Of a stretch of DNA of 52,295 nt, positions 8,854-17,673 are shown piece after piece. Location: contig JBDNZS010000015.1 of NCBI GenBank assembly GCA_047722935.1, positions 1-52,295 of the forward strand, in the 5' to 3' direction. The number at the start of each line of letters is the position of its first letter. Position 1 is the first letter of the stretch. The DNA is from Ethanoligenens sp047722935 (GTDB taxonomy: Bacteria > Bacillota > Clostridia > Oscillospirales > Ethanoligenentaceae). The translations under genes were made by a program, and so were the position numbers. The notes beneath the pieces are model-generated. The model did no database searches. It had not been told where the DNA came from and saw nothing but the letters and a program-made list of their open reading frames with translations.

Positions 8854-9861
8854 TTAGGAATTTTTCAGATTTTTAGGATTGTAGCGGTTGATGGTGCTGT
8901 TGTTGGTCGTAATCCCTTTGTAATTGTCCAACATTTTCAAAAATGCTGGGTCTTTCATATCCGTCAATACATCCGATTTGACCGAATCAAATTTGGATGG
9001 ATCAAGCGCTACTTTGTATAGAATATGATATCCCATGCTGGATTTAATCAGCTTTACATCCCCTACTTTCATAGAGAACGACGCGTCTTTAAACACCTGC
9101 ACGAAATCTTGGGATTTGCCGAACACATAGCCGTCGGGGTTGCTTTGCATCCCGGGGTCTTCATTGTTGGCGGTCATCAATGTGTTGAAATTGGAGCGGT
9201 CGGCGCTGATCTGCCCCAGCACATCGTTGGCTTTTTTCTGCTTGGCTTGCTGCTGTGCAGTGGGCAGAGCGGCCCCGCTGTCATCATTTGTATTGAAAAA
9301 GATTTGTTTGATCTGTACGAAATTTTTAATGTAATGATCTTTCAAGTCGGCGTCTGAAACCGCTTCTGAGCCCCCAGCCGCATAATAGGAATTGAACAGC
9401 TTGTCTTTTAGATATTCAGAATAGGCCAGCGCCCGTTCCAGAGAAGACTGGGCAATGCCGTTATTGGCCAGCACCGTGTAAGAACTCATCATGTTCTGCG
9501 CATAAGAGGTCACCTGGGATTTTTCATCGGCGCTCAGTGCAATTTTTTTCTGCGCGCAGAGCGACTCGGCCGCCAACAGTTCGCGGGTGTCTTTCGTGGC
9601 TTGATCGACGACCCATGTCTTAGCATCCTTCCCGTCAATCTTTTTCGACCAGTTAAACGTGGACGAACTTGCCGAAGCGCTGGAGGACATCTTCGACTGT
9701 GCGTTGCTCTTTTCGGTCAGCAGATAATATAGATAGACGCCGGTGGGTACGGTAATCGTGTTTGTTTTCATCACCCACAGGGTGTTTGCGCAACCGGTCA
9801 TGCCAATCGCGAGCACACAGGCAAGCAGGAAAGCAGAGGCTTTGATCCAACGCTTTTTCAT
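8854..9861 (-). CDS. PrsA-like foldase lipoprotein (parvulin-type peptidyl-prolyl isomerase)
   Basis: Exported lipoprotein of 335 aa. The signal peptide (KKR, then a hydrophobic stretch) ends in the lipobox GMTGC, with the lipidated cysteine at about residue 24. A SurA/PrsA-like helical N-domain follows, then a parvulin-like region: IKNFVQIKQIFFN, then VFGKSQDFVQVFKDASFSMKVGDV and SSMGYHILYKV. In Gram-positives this family folds secreted proteins outside the membrane. GGGAGG precedes the ATG, and a TGGACA/TATACT promoter lies in the 56-bp repeat just upstream. The isomerase core is rather diverged, so the foldase role is surer than catalysis. Confidence 0.85.
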   Translation of the reverse strand: MKKRWIKASAFLLACVLAIGMTGCANTLWVMKTNTITVPTGVYLYYLLTEKSNAQSKMSSSASASSSTFNWSKKIDGKDAKTWVVDQATKDTRELLAAESLCAQKKIALSADEKSQVTSYAQNMMSSYTVLANNGIAQSSLERALAYSEYLKDKLFNSYYAAGGSEAVSDADLKDHYIKNFVQIKQIFFNTNDDSGAALPTAQQQAKQKKANDVLGQISADRSNFNTLMTANNEDPGMQSNPDGYVFGKSQDFVQVFKDASFSMKVGDVKLIKSSMGYHILYKVALDPSKFDSVKSDVLTDMKDPAFLKMLDNYKGITTNNSTINRYNPKNLKNS

Positions 9862-9895
9862 AATGATCCTCCCAGTAATTCAGACATTATTTGAT

Positions 9896-9951
9896 AGTAT
9901 ACTATGGATTGGCAGGCTTGTCCACTGCGGGCCAAGGCGGTTATGCACGGA
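9896..9951. repeat. 56-bp repeat, copy 1, carrying a minus-strand promoter
   Basis: Matches 10762-10817 at 54 of 56 positions in the same orientation. On the minus strand it holds TGGACA (9919-9924), a 17-bp spacer and TATACT (9896-9901), so it is the likely promoter of the foldase gene. Confidence 0.85.
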
Positions 9952-10081
9952 GTGTGTAGGACTACAATACATGTTGGACGGTGAAAGGGTGGTCAAAAAG
10001 AAAAAAGTGCGGAAACGAGCCGCATCGGTTAAAATGGAGTTACCACACAACTATTGATACCGAAAGGAGACCTGTTTGCGC

Positions 10082-10183
10082 ATGAACGGCATCGCACAAG
10101 AGATGAAGTATAGGCAATTCCTTATCTGCTATGCTGAGAAATACGGAGTCAGCCATACCAGACGCAAATACAAAAACCATTAA
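10082..10183 (+). pseudogene. N-terminal stub of a transposase
   Basis: A 33-codon ORF with AAAGGAG about 14 bases upstream. The peptide contains QEMKYRQFLICYAEKYGVSH then TRRKYKNH and stops. This looks like the first helix-turn-helix of Clostridia IS transposases (IS3/IS481-like), which normally continue with the DDE domain; everything downstream is missing. It lies between the two 56-bp repeats and overlaps the end of the opposing small membrane-protein gene. The family assignment is from memory of the motif and is moderate. Confidence 0.55.
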
Positions 10184-10515
10184 GAGTGTGATTGAAACCT
10201 GATTAATACGTCCCCTTTAAATTGCAGCATCCCCTCGTCACCTTTTTTGATCGACTCGTATAACCATATTGAAACCGTGAATTTTTTAGTCCTGCCTGCT
10301 ACATCAAAAACAACAACATAATCAGTAACTGTCTTCGCCAATCCCATCGTGCCAACCGTTGTATAACTGGTATCGTATTTTTCCAATACTTTGGCTCTGG
10401 TTCTGACAGTCCTTTTAAATATTTCGGATAATGCCCTCCATATTAACAGAACTGCTAGCAGGAGTATAAAAAGATATGGGAGCATGGCAATCGGGTCAAA
10501 ATGAAGAAGCGGCAT
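10180..10515 (-). CDS. Small membrane protein, DUF2500-like
   Basis: 111 aa. One N-terminal membrane helix (about residues 8-27) is followed by a small soluble domain. Its segments RAKVLEKY, DYVVVFDVAG, KKFTVSIWLYESIKKGDEG and LQFKGDVLIRF match the pattern of DUF2500-type proteins. The function is unknown. The start at 10515 has GGAGGAAG directly upstream; an in-frame ATG at 10557 is less likely. Copy 2 of the 56-bp repeat supplies a promoter-like element about 250 bp upstream on the same strand. Confidence 0.65.
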   Translation of the reverse strand: MPLLHFDPIAMLPYLFILLLAVLLIWRALSEIFKRTVRTRAKVLEKYDTSYTTVGTMGLAKTVTDYVVVFDVAGRTKKFTVSIWLYESIKKGDEGMLQFKGDVLIRFQSHS

Positions 10516-10761
10516 AATTTCTTCCTCCGCATACATTTTACTACCGGGCAGTTGCAAAAGGGATCTGGAAAAGGGTCATGCAATCTTTGATCGCAGAAAC
10601 CCAAGTAAACACAGGAAGGGGCGAAAGCTCTTTTCTAGTGACGATTTCTCATCTGCATACTCCGCTAAAACGCCTATGAGAACAGCTGATAGAACCTTTT
10701 CCGGAAATACGTTTCATCTTATGCGGCAAACATTGTTCAACCTGCATTTTTGCACAACACG

Positions 10762-10817
10762 AGTATACTATGAATTGGCAGGCTTGTCCACTGCGGGCCA
10801 AGGCGGTCATGCACGGA
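10762..10817. repeat. 56-bp repeat, copy 2, carrying a minus-strand promoter
   Basis: Near-identical to 9896-9951 (two mismatches). The minus strand again reads TGGACA (10785-10790), 17 bp, TATACT (10762-10767), pointing at the DUF2500-like gene. No similarity continues on either side. Confidence 0.85.
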
Positions 10818-10871
10818 TTGTAGAAACGAAAAGGTTGCACCGCCGCTTCTGTGTGAATTCTGTGAAAGCAG

Positions 10872-10899
10872 TTGCTTTTTGTGTCCCAGAGATTATAAT
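10872..10899 (+). promoter_or_regulatory. Probable sigma-A promoter of alr
   Basis: TTGCTT (10872-10877), a 16-bp spacer and TATAAT (10894-10899) lie 65 bp before the alr start. Confidence 0.5.
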
Positions 10900-10963
10900 T
10901 AAGTATGCGTCCAATAGACGTAATGAATGCCAGCCGTTTTTACGGCAAAACCGGAGGAACTGC

Positions 10964-12145
10964 ATGTCAGACTTTTTAAAACGAACCTGGGCGGAAGTCG
11001 ATTTAGATAAGATAGAAAAAAATTACCGTGCCATCCGGGCTTATGTAAACCCCCGGAGCAAGATCATGACTGTTGTCAAGGCCGACGGTTATGGACACGG
11101 CGCTTCTTTTGCAGCGAAGACCTTTGATGAGGCGGGTGCGGACTGGTTTGCCGTTTCCAATATAGAAGAAGCGGAACAGCTTCGCCTTTCGGGCATCCAA
11201 AAACCGATTCTGATTCTTGGATATACGCCTCCGGAGTTTGCGGCCGAGCTGATCGCCAAGCAGATTACACAGACACTGTTCAGCTTGGATTATGCCCAAC
11301 AGCTCAGCGCGGCGGCCGTGCAAGCCGGCGGCACGGTGGATGTACATTTGAAGCTGGACACCGGCATGTCCCGCATCGGTTTTTTGTATCATGGCGAGGA
11401 GGATACATCCGCGCTTTTGCAGGATGCCTGCGGGGCGGCAAAACTGCCGGGTCTGCGAATTGGTGGGGTGTTTACGCATTTCGCGGTTTCGGATGAACCG
11501 GGAAACCCGTTCACTGCATTGCAGTTCAGCCGTTTCATCCACGCCATTGAACTGCTTGAAGAGAAAGGGGTGCATTTTGCACTGCGCCACTGCTGCAATA
11601 GCGCGGGGCTGCTCAATTACCCCGACATGCAGCTTGATATGGTACGCCCCGGCATCATTCTCTACGGGCTGACGCCGGCGGTTGGTATGCCGCTGCCGAT
11701 TCAGCTGTATCCGGCGATGTCACTTAAAACAACGCTGTTCCAGACCAAGATGCTGGCTGCCGACACACCGGTCAGTTATGGCATGACCTACCGCACACCG
11801 TCGGAGCGTCGGTTGGGCACGCTGCCTATTGGGTATGCGGACGGTTATCCGCGCAGCCTTTCGGGCAAGGCGGATGTGCTTATCCGTGGCAAACGCGCGC
11901 GCATTGTTGGCCGGGTCTGCATGGACCAGTGCATGGCGGATATCACCGATATCCCGGAGGCCGAGAGCGGCGATGAAGTGACGGTCATCGGGTGCGACGG
12001 TACACAGGCAATCCCGATGGAGGAGATTGCCGCGCACATGGGGACAATCAATTATGAGACTGCCTGCCTGATCGGCAAACGGGTGCCGCGGGTGTTCTTT
12101 AAAGGGGGCCGACAGGTCGGGCAGCTTAATTATATCCTGCCATAA
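10964..12145 (+). CDS. alr: Alanine racemase
   Basis: PLP enzyme that interconverts L- and D-alanine for peptidoglycan, 393 aa. The PLP lysine is K39 in MTVVKADGYGHG. The second catalytic base is the tyrosine in SYGMTYRT, followed by the family motif LGTLPIGYADGYPR. MDQ in VGRVCMDQC matches the usual active-site loop. The start at 10964 has CCGGAGG 8-9 bases upstream; the open frame extends back to 10676, but that part reads through the 56-bp repeat and is not coding. The gene is apparently monocistronic, with a metallophosphoesterase gene 78 bp downstream. Confidence 0.95.
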   Translation: MSDFLKRTWAEVDLDKIEKNYRAIRAYVNPRSKIMTVVKADGYGHGASFAAKTFDEAGADWFAVSNIEEAEQLRLSGIQKPILILGYTPPEFAAELIAKQITQTLFSLDYAQQLSAAAVQAGGTVDVHLKLDTGMSRIGFLYHGEEDTSALLQDACGAAKLPGLRIGGVFTHFAVSDEPGNPFTALQFSRFIHAIELLEEKGVHFALRHCCNSAGLLNYPDMQLDMVRPGIILYGLTPAVGMPLPIQLYPAMSLKTTLFQTKMLAADTPVSYGMTYRTPSERRLGTLPIGYADGYPRSLSGKADVLIRGKRARIVGRVCMDQCMADITDIPEAESGDEVTVIGCDGTQAIPMEEIAAHMGTINYETACLIGKRVPRVFFKGGRQVGQLNYILP

Positions 12146-12223
12146 AATAGATTCGCGGCGGAGCGGGTTAAGGGTTCTTTGCTCCAACATGAATGTATAC
12201 ATACTGTTAAGAGGGAATCCGAT

Positions 12224-12913
12224 ATGCTTTATGTTACCGGGGATATTCACGCAGACCTGCGTGATTTTGAAAGCCGCCCGTTCGGCCGGGTGAAAAGAAG
12301 TGATTACGTACTGGTGTGCGGTGATTTCGGTATGATCTGGGACGATAGCCCGGAGGAAAAAAAGGCGCTTGAAAAACTGGGCAAGTCCAAGCACCCCATC
12401 CTATTTGTCGACGGCGCACATGAAAATTTCGATCTGCTCGGAGCCTATCCCGTGGAGCAATGGAACGGCGGCGACGTGCAGGTCATCAGTGGTAATCTGA
12501 TACATTTGATGCGGGGACAGGTCTATACGATAGACGGCAAGAGGGTATTCGTCTTTGGCGGCGGCGAAAGCGATGACCGCGATATGCGCGAACCCGGTAC
12601 CGGATGGTGGCCGCAGGAAATGCCAAGTACGGATGAAATGCGCATCGGCATTGAAAATCTGGTTGCCAACGACTGGCGGGTAGATTATATTTTTACGTAT
12701 GAGGCGCCGTCGAGTATGCGCAGGCTACTCGTGACCGATGCGCGTGAACTGAACGCATTCCACGTATATCTCGATCACATCCGTGAAAAATGCCAGTATG
12801 CGCACTGGATTTTTGGGAATTATCACTTTAACAAACGCCTTTCCACCAGCATGGATGTGTTATACGATGATGTGATTACCTTGATTACCGACAGCGATAA
12901 GTCTCGCACGTGA
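12224..12913 (+). CDS. Metallophosphoesterase
   Basis: Calcineurin-like phosphoesterase of 229 aa. Metal-binding motifs in order: GDIHAD at the N-terminus (GDxH), VLVCGDFGMIW (GDxG), VDGAHENFD in place of the usual GNHE, and a C-terminal GNYH in IFGNYHFNK. The G-A-H replacement of G-N-H is unusual, since the Asn normally binds metal. The substrate cannot be named. The start at 12224 is supported by AGAGGGA 8-9 bases upstream and by the core fold beginning at residue 2. It probably follows alr transcription; leuA has its own promoter downstream. Confidence 0.85.
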   Translation: MLYVTGDIHADLRDFESRPFGRVKRSDYVLVCGDFGMIWDDSPEEKKALEKLGKSKHPILFVDGAHENFDLLGAYPVEQWNGGDVQVISGNLIHLMRGQVYTIDGKRVFVFGGGESDDRDMREPGTGWWPQEMPSTDEMRIGIENLVANDWRVDYIFTYEAPSSMRRLLVTDARELNAFHVYLDHIREKCQYAHWIFGNYHFNKRLSTSMDVLYDDVITLITDSDKSRT

Positions 12914-12956
12914 TACGTGCCAACGACGCTGTCTGCCGATATTTTTACACAGACCC

Positions 12957-12985
12957 TTGACAACCGCCTCTACTATTGCTATGAT
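12957..12985 (+). promoter_or_regulatory. Sigma-A promoter of the leuA T-box transcript
   Basis: TTGACA (12957-12962), exactly 17 bp, then TATGAT (12980-12985). It lies just upstream of the T-box leader. Confidence 0.8.
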
Positions 12986-13004
12986 AAAAATAAGATGAAT
13001 TTTG

Positions 13005-13260
13005 ATTCAGAAAGACTGTGAAGGGAATAAGACCTTTGCCGAGTCCTACAGAGAGTCCGCGGGTGGTGTGAGCGGACGGACTGGCGAAGGTGGATAGCTC
13101 ATCCTGGAGTCGCCGCCCCGATGAAGGGCGGACGCATGGCGTGCGTTATCGTGCCGGACCTTGCTGGAGGTCTGCAAAGGGTGGCATATGCCGCCGAATC
13201 AGGGTGGTACCGCGTGGAATTTTTCCCCGCCCCTGCATGGGGGACGGGGATTTTTTGCGC
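13005..13260 (+). promoter_or_regulatory. T-box riboswitch, leucine-specific, upstream of leuA
   Basis: The signature T-box AGGGTGGTACCGCG is at 13201-13214. Upstream is a typical stem I, with AGAGAG near 13050, GGTGGTGTGAGCGG, and the specifier region GATAGCTCATCCTGGAG. The in-register codon CTC (13098-13100, Leu) followed by A fits a leucine specifier. The terminator is the GC-rich CCCCGCCCC...GGGGACGGGG stem ending in TTTTTT (about 13224-13256), competing with the antiterminator formed by the T-box. Uncharged tRNA-Leu should therefore allow read-through into leuA. Confidence 0.92.
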
Positions 13261-13297
13261 CCATTTTGACATGATAAAACAAGGAGGAACTTGCAGG

Positions 13298-15001
13298 ATG
13301 AAACCATCTTATCAGAAGTATATCCCATTCCCGGGGGTGCCCATTGCCAACCGCATCTGGCCCACACGCACCATCACACACGCACCCACCTGGTGCAGCG
13401 TGGATCTGCGCGACGGCAACCAGGCATTGGTGCAGCCCATGAACCTTACGGAAAAGTTGGAGATGTTTCACCTGCTGGTTGACGTAGGGTTTAAGGAGAT
13501 TGAGGTCGGCTTCCCATCCGCATCGGAAACAGAATACGAAATCATACGCACACTCATAGAAGACGGCCACATTCCGGACGACGTGACCATTCAGGTGTTG
13601 GTGCAGGCACGTGAGCACCTCATTCGCAAAACCTTTGAAGCGATTCGCGGCGCCAAAAACGTCATCATTCACATTTACAACTCCACATCTACGCTTCAGC
13701 GTAAGGTCGTGTTTAAAAAAGACATGGCCGGTATCATCGACATCGCCGTGCGGGGTGCGGAGCTGGTCCACGAATTGACGGCGGAAGCTGATCCGGGAAT
13801 GCACATCCGCTATGAGTATTCTCCCGAAAGCTTTTCCAGTACGGAACCGGAAAACGCCGTGGCTATCTGCACACAGGTGATGGAAGCACTGCACGCCACA
13901 CCTGAAAACAAGATCATTCTCAATCTTCCTAACACGGTGGAATGTTGTACCCCGAACGGGTACGCCGATGAGATCGAATATTTCATCAGTCATCTGCCGC
14001 ATCGGGAGAATGCCATCATCAGCCTGCACCCGCACAATGACCGCGGCACCGGCGTTGCGGCGGCGGAACTCGGCTTGATGGCGGGTGCGGAACGTGTGGA
14101 AGGTTCTCTGTTTGGCAATGGCGAACGCACTGGCAATCTCGATATTGTCACACTGGCTCTGAACATGTTCACGCAGGGTGTGGATCCGCGGCTGGATTTT
14201 AGCGATATTCGGGCGGTGCGCACGGTGTACGAGAAATGCACCAAAATGGATGTACATCCACGCCACCCTTATGCGGGAGATTTGGTGTTCACCGCATTTT
14301 CAGGTTCCCATCAGGATGCCATCAACAAAGGCGAAGCTTACATGCGGGAAACAGGTTCCGATTATTGGGAGGTGCCTTATCTCCCGATTGACCCCGCCGA
14401 TGTGGGGCGCGCATATGAACCGATCATCCGCATTAACAGCCAATCCGGCAAGGGTGGTGCGGCGTTCGTCATGCAGTCGGTCTACGGGTACGAACTACCA
14501 AAACCGATGCATCCGGATTTTGGAGAAATCATTCAGCAGGCGTGTGATGAGACCGGTGCCGAGCTGCTGCCTCAAGCGGTATTTGACTTGTTCAATCAGC
14601 ATTATGTCAACGTGAGTGCTCCGTATGCATTAAAAAAATACCGGTTTGCGCATTCCGAGGAAGAGAACGCGGCACGTGTACGCTTTGAGGGCGTCCTGAA
14701 TCATGCGGGACGCGAGCTGAAACTCGACGCGGTAGGAAACGGAGCAATCGACGCCTTTTTCAAGGCGGTGGAAAAAGCAGGGATAACCGGGTATACATTT
14801 TTGTCGTACAGCGAGCAGGCAGTGGCGAAAGGCTCTGATTCCGAAGCAGTCAGTTACATTGCGCTGCGCGCGCCGGACGGAAGCACCGTTTTCGGCGTGG
14901 GGCGTGATTCAGACATCACTGTCGCATCTATCCGGGGTATTTTGTCCGCTATCAACCGTGTGACCGCGGGTGATTCCTTTTCCCGGAATGACCTCGTCTG
15001 A
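13298..15001 (+). CDS. leuA: 2-isopropylmalate synthase
   Basis: First committed step of leucine synthesis: acetyl-CoA plus 2-oxoisovalerate gives 2-isopropylmalate. 567 aa, the length of the long LeuA form found in many Firmicutes and in yeast. The DRE-TIM barrel active site shows SVDLRDGNQA near residue 32 and the metal-binding HPHNDRGTG motif; the ERVEGSLFGNGERTGN segment follows. The C-terminal third is the LeuA dimer domain, normally the leucine feedback site. AAGGAGG precedes the ATG by about 10 bases. It is controlled by the leucine T-box upstream; no other leu genes are adjacent. Confidence 0.95.
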   Translation: MKPSYQKYIPFPGVPIANRIWPTRTITHAPTWCSVDLRDGNQALVQPMNLTEKLEMFHLLVDVGFKEIEVGFPSASETEYEIIRTLIEDGHIPDDVTIQVLVQAREHLIRKTFEAIRGAKNVIIHIYNSTSTLQRKVVFKKDMAGIIDIAVRGAELVHELTAEADPGMHIRYEYSPESFSSTEPENAVAICTQVMEALHATPENKIILNLPNTVECCTPNGYADEIEYFISHLPHRENAIISLHPHNDRGTGVAAAELGLMAGAERVEGSLFGNGERTGNLDIVTLALNMFTQGVDPRLDFSDIRAVRTVYEKCTKMDVHPRHPYAGDLVFTAFSGSHQDAINKGEAYMRETGSDYWEVPYLPIDPADVGRAYEPIIRINSQSGKGGAAFVMQSVYGYELPKPMHPDFGEIIQQACDETGAELLPQAVFDLFNQHYVNVSAPYALKKYRFAHSEEENAARVRFEGVLNHAGRELKLDAVGNGAIDAFFKAVEKAGITGYTFLSYSEQAVAKGSDSEAVSYIALRAPDGSTVFGVGRDSDITVASIRGILSAINRVTAGDSFSRNDLV

Positions 15002-15027
15002 GCGTAAAAGAAGACTGTGCCCGCCCT

Positions 15028-15056
15028 TTGACATTTAGCACAATACAGGGTAGAAT
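15028..15056 (+). promoter_or_regulatory. Sigma-A promoter of the DUF975-like gene
   Basis: TTGACA (15028-15033), 17 bp, TAGAAT (15051-15056), about 40 bp before the start codon. Confidence 0.65.
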
Positions 15057-15095
15057 AACGGTATTGCTTATTGCGAGATATTTTGGAGTGATAAA

Positions 15096-15950
15096 ATGTC
15101 AAGGATTCGGTTTCAGTCCAAGTTAAACGGCCGGCGGATGCTCACCGGTAACTGGATGCGCGCAATTATTATCACATTTTTGCTTTTGCTGCTGCTCGGC
15201 GGTGTTACGCTGTTGGAACAGAGCGTCCGAAAAGTTGTAAATGTGCCGGAGACCGTTGGCAGCGGTGTGGATACTTTTGTCAATACGTCTCCAGTTTCTA
15301 TGCTGATATCCGGTATATTTGTTGTGGTGCTTTTTCTGTTTACCGCTCCGCTGAAAAACGGACAGGCGGAATGGTATTGGAAGCTGGTAGACCGAAAAGA
15401 AACACCCATCGGCGATGTTTTTGGATGGTATGGGTCGTTCAGACTGTATGGAAAAAGTATTCTGCTGGGGCTTCATATCCTTTGGCGGATGGTGCTATGG
15501 GCGATTCCCGTTTATGCTGCTCCCGGTGCCCTGTTGGCCATATATGTGCTTTTGCTGGGTGGAGCAGACACCTTGTTGGCTAATTTTCTGCTCGTATTGG
15601 GGCTGGTTTTGTTCGTATTTGCGTCGCTTGTGATTGTGGCAGTTTCTCTTCGATATTTTCCCGCACGGTATTTGCTGGTGGAAGACAGCAAACGCACGGC
15701 AAACGACTGCGTGCGCACGGCGGCGCGTTATTCCAAAGGGTTCCGCTGGGAGATCATCAAGTTTCAGCTTTCTTTTTTACTCTGGTGGCTTCTCTGCTAT
15801 CTCATTTTCCCCGCCTTTTATGTTATGCCGTACTATAATGCGTCATCCGCTGTGTTTGCCCGCCATATTATTTTTACGCAGCGTGCCAAAGAACGGCAGC
15901 ACAGCCCGGCGCAAGCTGCCGACACACCGCCCGCGCCGTCTGAACCGTGA
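15096..15950 (+). CDS. DUF975-like integral membrane protein
   Basis: 284 aa with about five hydrophobic segments: residues 23-40, 60-80, 128-155, 160-190 and 220-245. The pattern of an N-terminal NWMRAIIITFLL helix, a short FGWYGSFRLYG motif, then RYFPARYLLVEDSKRTANDCV and a C-terminal YNASSAVFAR follows DUF975 proteins. The function is unknown. GGAGTG precedes the ATG. The tail is hydrophilic and proline-rich. Own promoter upstream and terminator downstream, so probably a single-gene unit. Confidence 0.7.
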   Translation: MSRIRFQSKLNGRRMLTGNWMRAIIITFLLLLLLGGVTLLEQSVRKVVNVPETVGSGVDTFVNTSPVSMLISGIFVVVLFLFTAPLKNGQAEWYWKLVDRKETPIGDVFGWYGSFRLYGKSILLGLHILWRMVLWAIPVYAAPGALLAIYVLLLGGADTLLANFLLVLGLVLFVFASLVIVAVSLRYFPARYLLVEDSKRTANDCVRTAARYSKGFRWEIIKFQLSFLLWWLLCYLIFPAFYVMPYYNASSAVFARHIIFTQRAKERQHSPAQAADTPPAPSEP

Positions 15951-15983
15951 GCGGGACAGAATTTTTTGTGAGTATGATAACGG

Positions 15984-16030
15984 GAAGCCCGGCAAACGGC
16001 CTGATGAGCTGTTTACCGGGCTTCTCTTTG
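15984..16030 (+). terminator. Terminator after the DUF975-like gene
   Basis: A 15-nt imperfect stem (15984-15998 with 16010-16024; GAAGCCCGG pairs with CCGGGCTTC) is followed by a T-rich CTTCTCTTTG. It lies 34 bp after the stop. Confidence 0.7.
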
Positions 16031-16181
16031 CTGCGGGTTTAGATGTGACGAATTGCACATGTGCCATATGGTGGAAATGCGATGGTCTCACAGCAGGTCG
16101 TCGTATATAGTTCCCTCTATATTTTTCTAATTTTCTCTATGTTCGTCATAAGGATACACACCAGGGCTGTATGCTATTCGT

Positions 16182-16544
16182 TTAAGCGGAGATGACAATT
16201 TTGGAGCCAATCTGCAAGACGGGAAGCGGTTGATTTTCCAAATAGATCGTGCCCGGCAGTTCCGCGTGTTTATCTCCCGTAAACGCGAACGTGACATGGC
16301 CGAGGTTTTCTAAGTTCTTATTGACCAAATCGCCCACGGCTGTGATTCTATACGTTTGACCGTCAATGGTTGCATTTTGGTTTGGCGCAATGTTTCCGTT
16401 GATCGAATTGACGTCAATCACATAGCAATAGTCGCGAAGCGTGTCGGGCGCTTGTGGACCGAAAAGGATAAACATTTGTTCGTCTTGAAAGCTGTTTACT
16501 TCCGATCCCATGGCGGTCACGATAGTTTCATATACAGTACTCAT
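16182..16544 (-). CDS. srlB: PTS glucitol/sorbitol transporter subunit IIA
   Basis: Cytoplasmic phosphocarrier of the sorbitol PTS, 120 aa. Family features: FILFGPQAPDTLRDYCYVID, then IDGQTYRITAVGDLVNKNL, LGHVTFAF and ELPGTIYLE, all typical of IIA-Gut. It is the last gene of the minus-strand sorbitol operon, 63 bp after srlE. Its ribosome site is poor: GGGGGAAG is about 30 bases from the ATG, and the sequence between holds GCGCTT...AAGCGC complementary arms that may bring them together. Confidence 0.92.
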   Translation of the reverse strand: MSTVYETIVTAMGSEVNSFQDEQMFILFGPQAPDTLRDYCYVIDVNSINGNIAPNQNATIDGQTYRITAVGDLVNKNLENLGHVTFAFTGDKHAELPGTIYLENQPLPVLQIGSKIVISA

Positions 16545-16607
16545 AATGTTGCGCGCTTAGTATAATGCAAGCGCTTCCCCCATTCTATCAATAAGATTTA
16601 CAGTCGT

Positions 16608-17651
16608 TTACTTAGCAGCGTACAAACCGAAGCTGGCGACCCATGCAAGCAGTACACGTGGCGCACCGGTCAAGAACCGTGAATACAGGACTGCGGGTAC
16701 ACCGATCTCCACCGTAGATTCCTCCGCTTCGGAAAGACCAAGAGCCACCGGGATGAAATCGCATCCATCCTGCACATCAATCGCAAACAGCGCGGGAAGT
16801 GCTAATTGCGGCGGGATAGTCCCTTTGCCGATCTGCACACCGATCAAGGTGCCAATGATCTGGCCAATGACGGCGCCGGGCCCCAGCAATGGGGAAAGAA
16901 ATGGCAGTGAGCAGATAAAGCCCAAAAGCACCAAGCCCCAGACATTCCCGGCCAAACCGGTCATGATTTTGGCAAACCAGTTACCAAAACCGGAAGCGTT
17001 CACAATACCGATCAGCATGGCGACGAAGGCCATGAACGGGATGATGGTGTGGAGCATCGTGTTAACAGCATCGCGACCTGCCTGATACAGCACGTTCACA
17101 ATTTTACCAACACCCACGCCAATTGACGTCATCCAGTTTCTATTGGGGGAATCCTTCATGGTTTCCGAAATTTTCTTATCGCCTGAGTACTTGTATTTTC
17201 TCTCTGGATTGGCAGGGGAGACGGGTGCTTCCTTGGACACTGCGGGAGAAGCGGAGGCTTCCTGTACCGCACTGTCTTCTTCCAGCAGGGAGACCTGTTC
17301 CGGCCCCACATCCGAGACATAAATATCTTCCGTAATGAATTTCGCCAGTGGTCCGCTTTTTCCAACAGGCATTACATTGACCGTCGGGATTTTTTTCTGT
17401 GGATAGATGCCACAACGCAGGGTTCCGCCGCAGTCAATCACGATGACGGCAATTTCAGAGTCCTTGATGCCGGTCTTGAAGCCGTTGATGGATTCAAGTC
17501 CCAGAAGTTCTTCCAGTTTATCCACCACAGGAGGTTTCCTGCCCCCTGTAATATATGCAATTTTATTGCGTTCATCGGTTGGTTGGATGATGAGCGGGCC
17601 GCCGAAACCTGCACCGCCCTTAACAATTTTTACAGCACGATAGTTGCCCAT
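16608..17651 (-). CDS. srlE: PTS glucitol/sorbitol transporter subunit IIBC
   Basis: 347 aa. The N-terminal IIB domain (KGGAGFGGPLIIQP; putative phospho-cysteine within VIDCGGTLRCGIYP near residue 80) is followed by a linker rich in Ser, Ala and Pro (about 115-150). The membrane IIC2 part then runs from about 175, with several helices and GAVIGQIIGTLIG. It works with SrlA and SrlB to import sorbitol as sorbitol-6-phosphate. GGGAGG precedes the ATG, and srlA ends 22 bp upstream. Confidence 0.94.
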   Translation of the reverse strand: MGNYRAVKIVKGGAGFGGPLIIQPTDERNKIAYITGGRKPPVVDKLEELLGLESINGFKTGIKDSEIAVIVIDCGGTLRCGIYPQKKIPTVNVMPVGKSGPLAKFITEDIYVSDVGPEQVSLLEEDSAVQEASASPAVSKEAPVSPANPERKYKYSGDKKISETMKDSPNRNWMTSIGVGVGKIVNVLYQAGRDAVNTMLHTIIPFMAFVAMLIGIVNASGFGNWFAKIMTGLAGNVWGLVLLGFICSLPFLSPLLGPGAVIGQIIGTLIGVQIGKGTIPPQLALPALFAIDVQDGCDFIPVALGLSEAEESTVEIGVPAVLYSRFLTGAPRVLLAWVASFGLYAAK

Positions 17652-17673
17652 GATCTTTATCCTCCCTTACACC

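Noticed and set aside
10676..10963. N-terminal extension of alanine racemase
   Set aside because: Crosses the 56-bp repeat and the alr promoter; the ATG at 10964 has the ribosome site and gives the normal length.
16566..16579. TGCAAGCGCTTCCC as a CcpA cre site
   Set aside because: At least three mismatches to the cre consensus and located inside the operon before srlB; the arms are better explained as a small hairpin.
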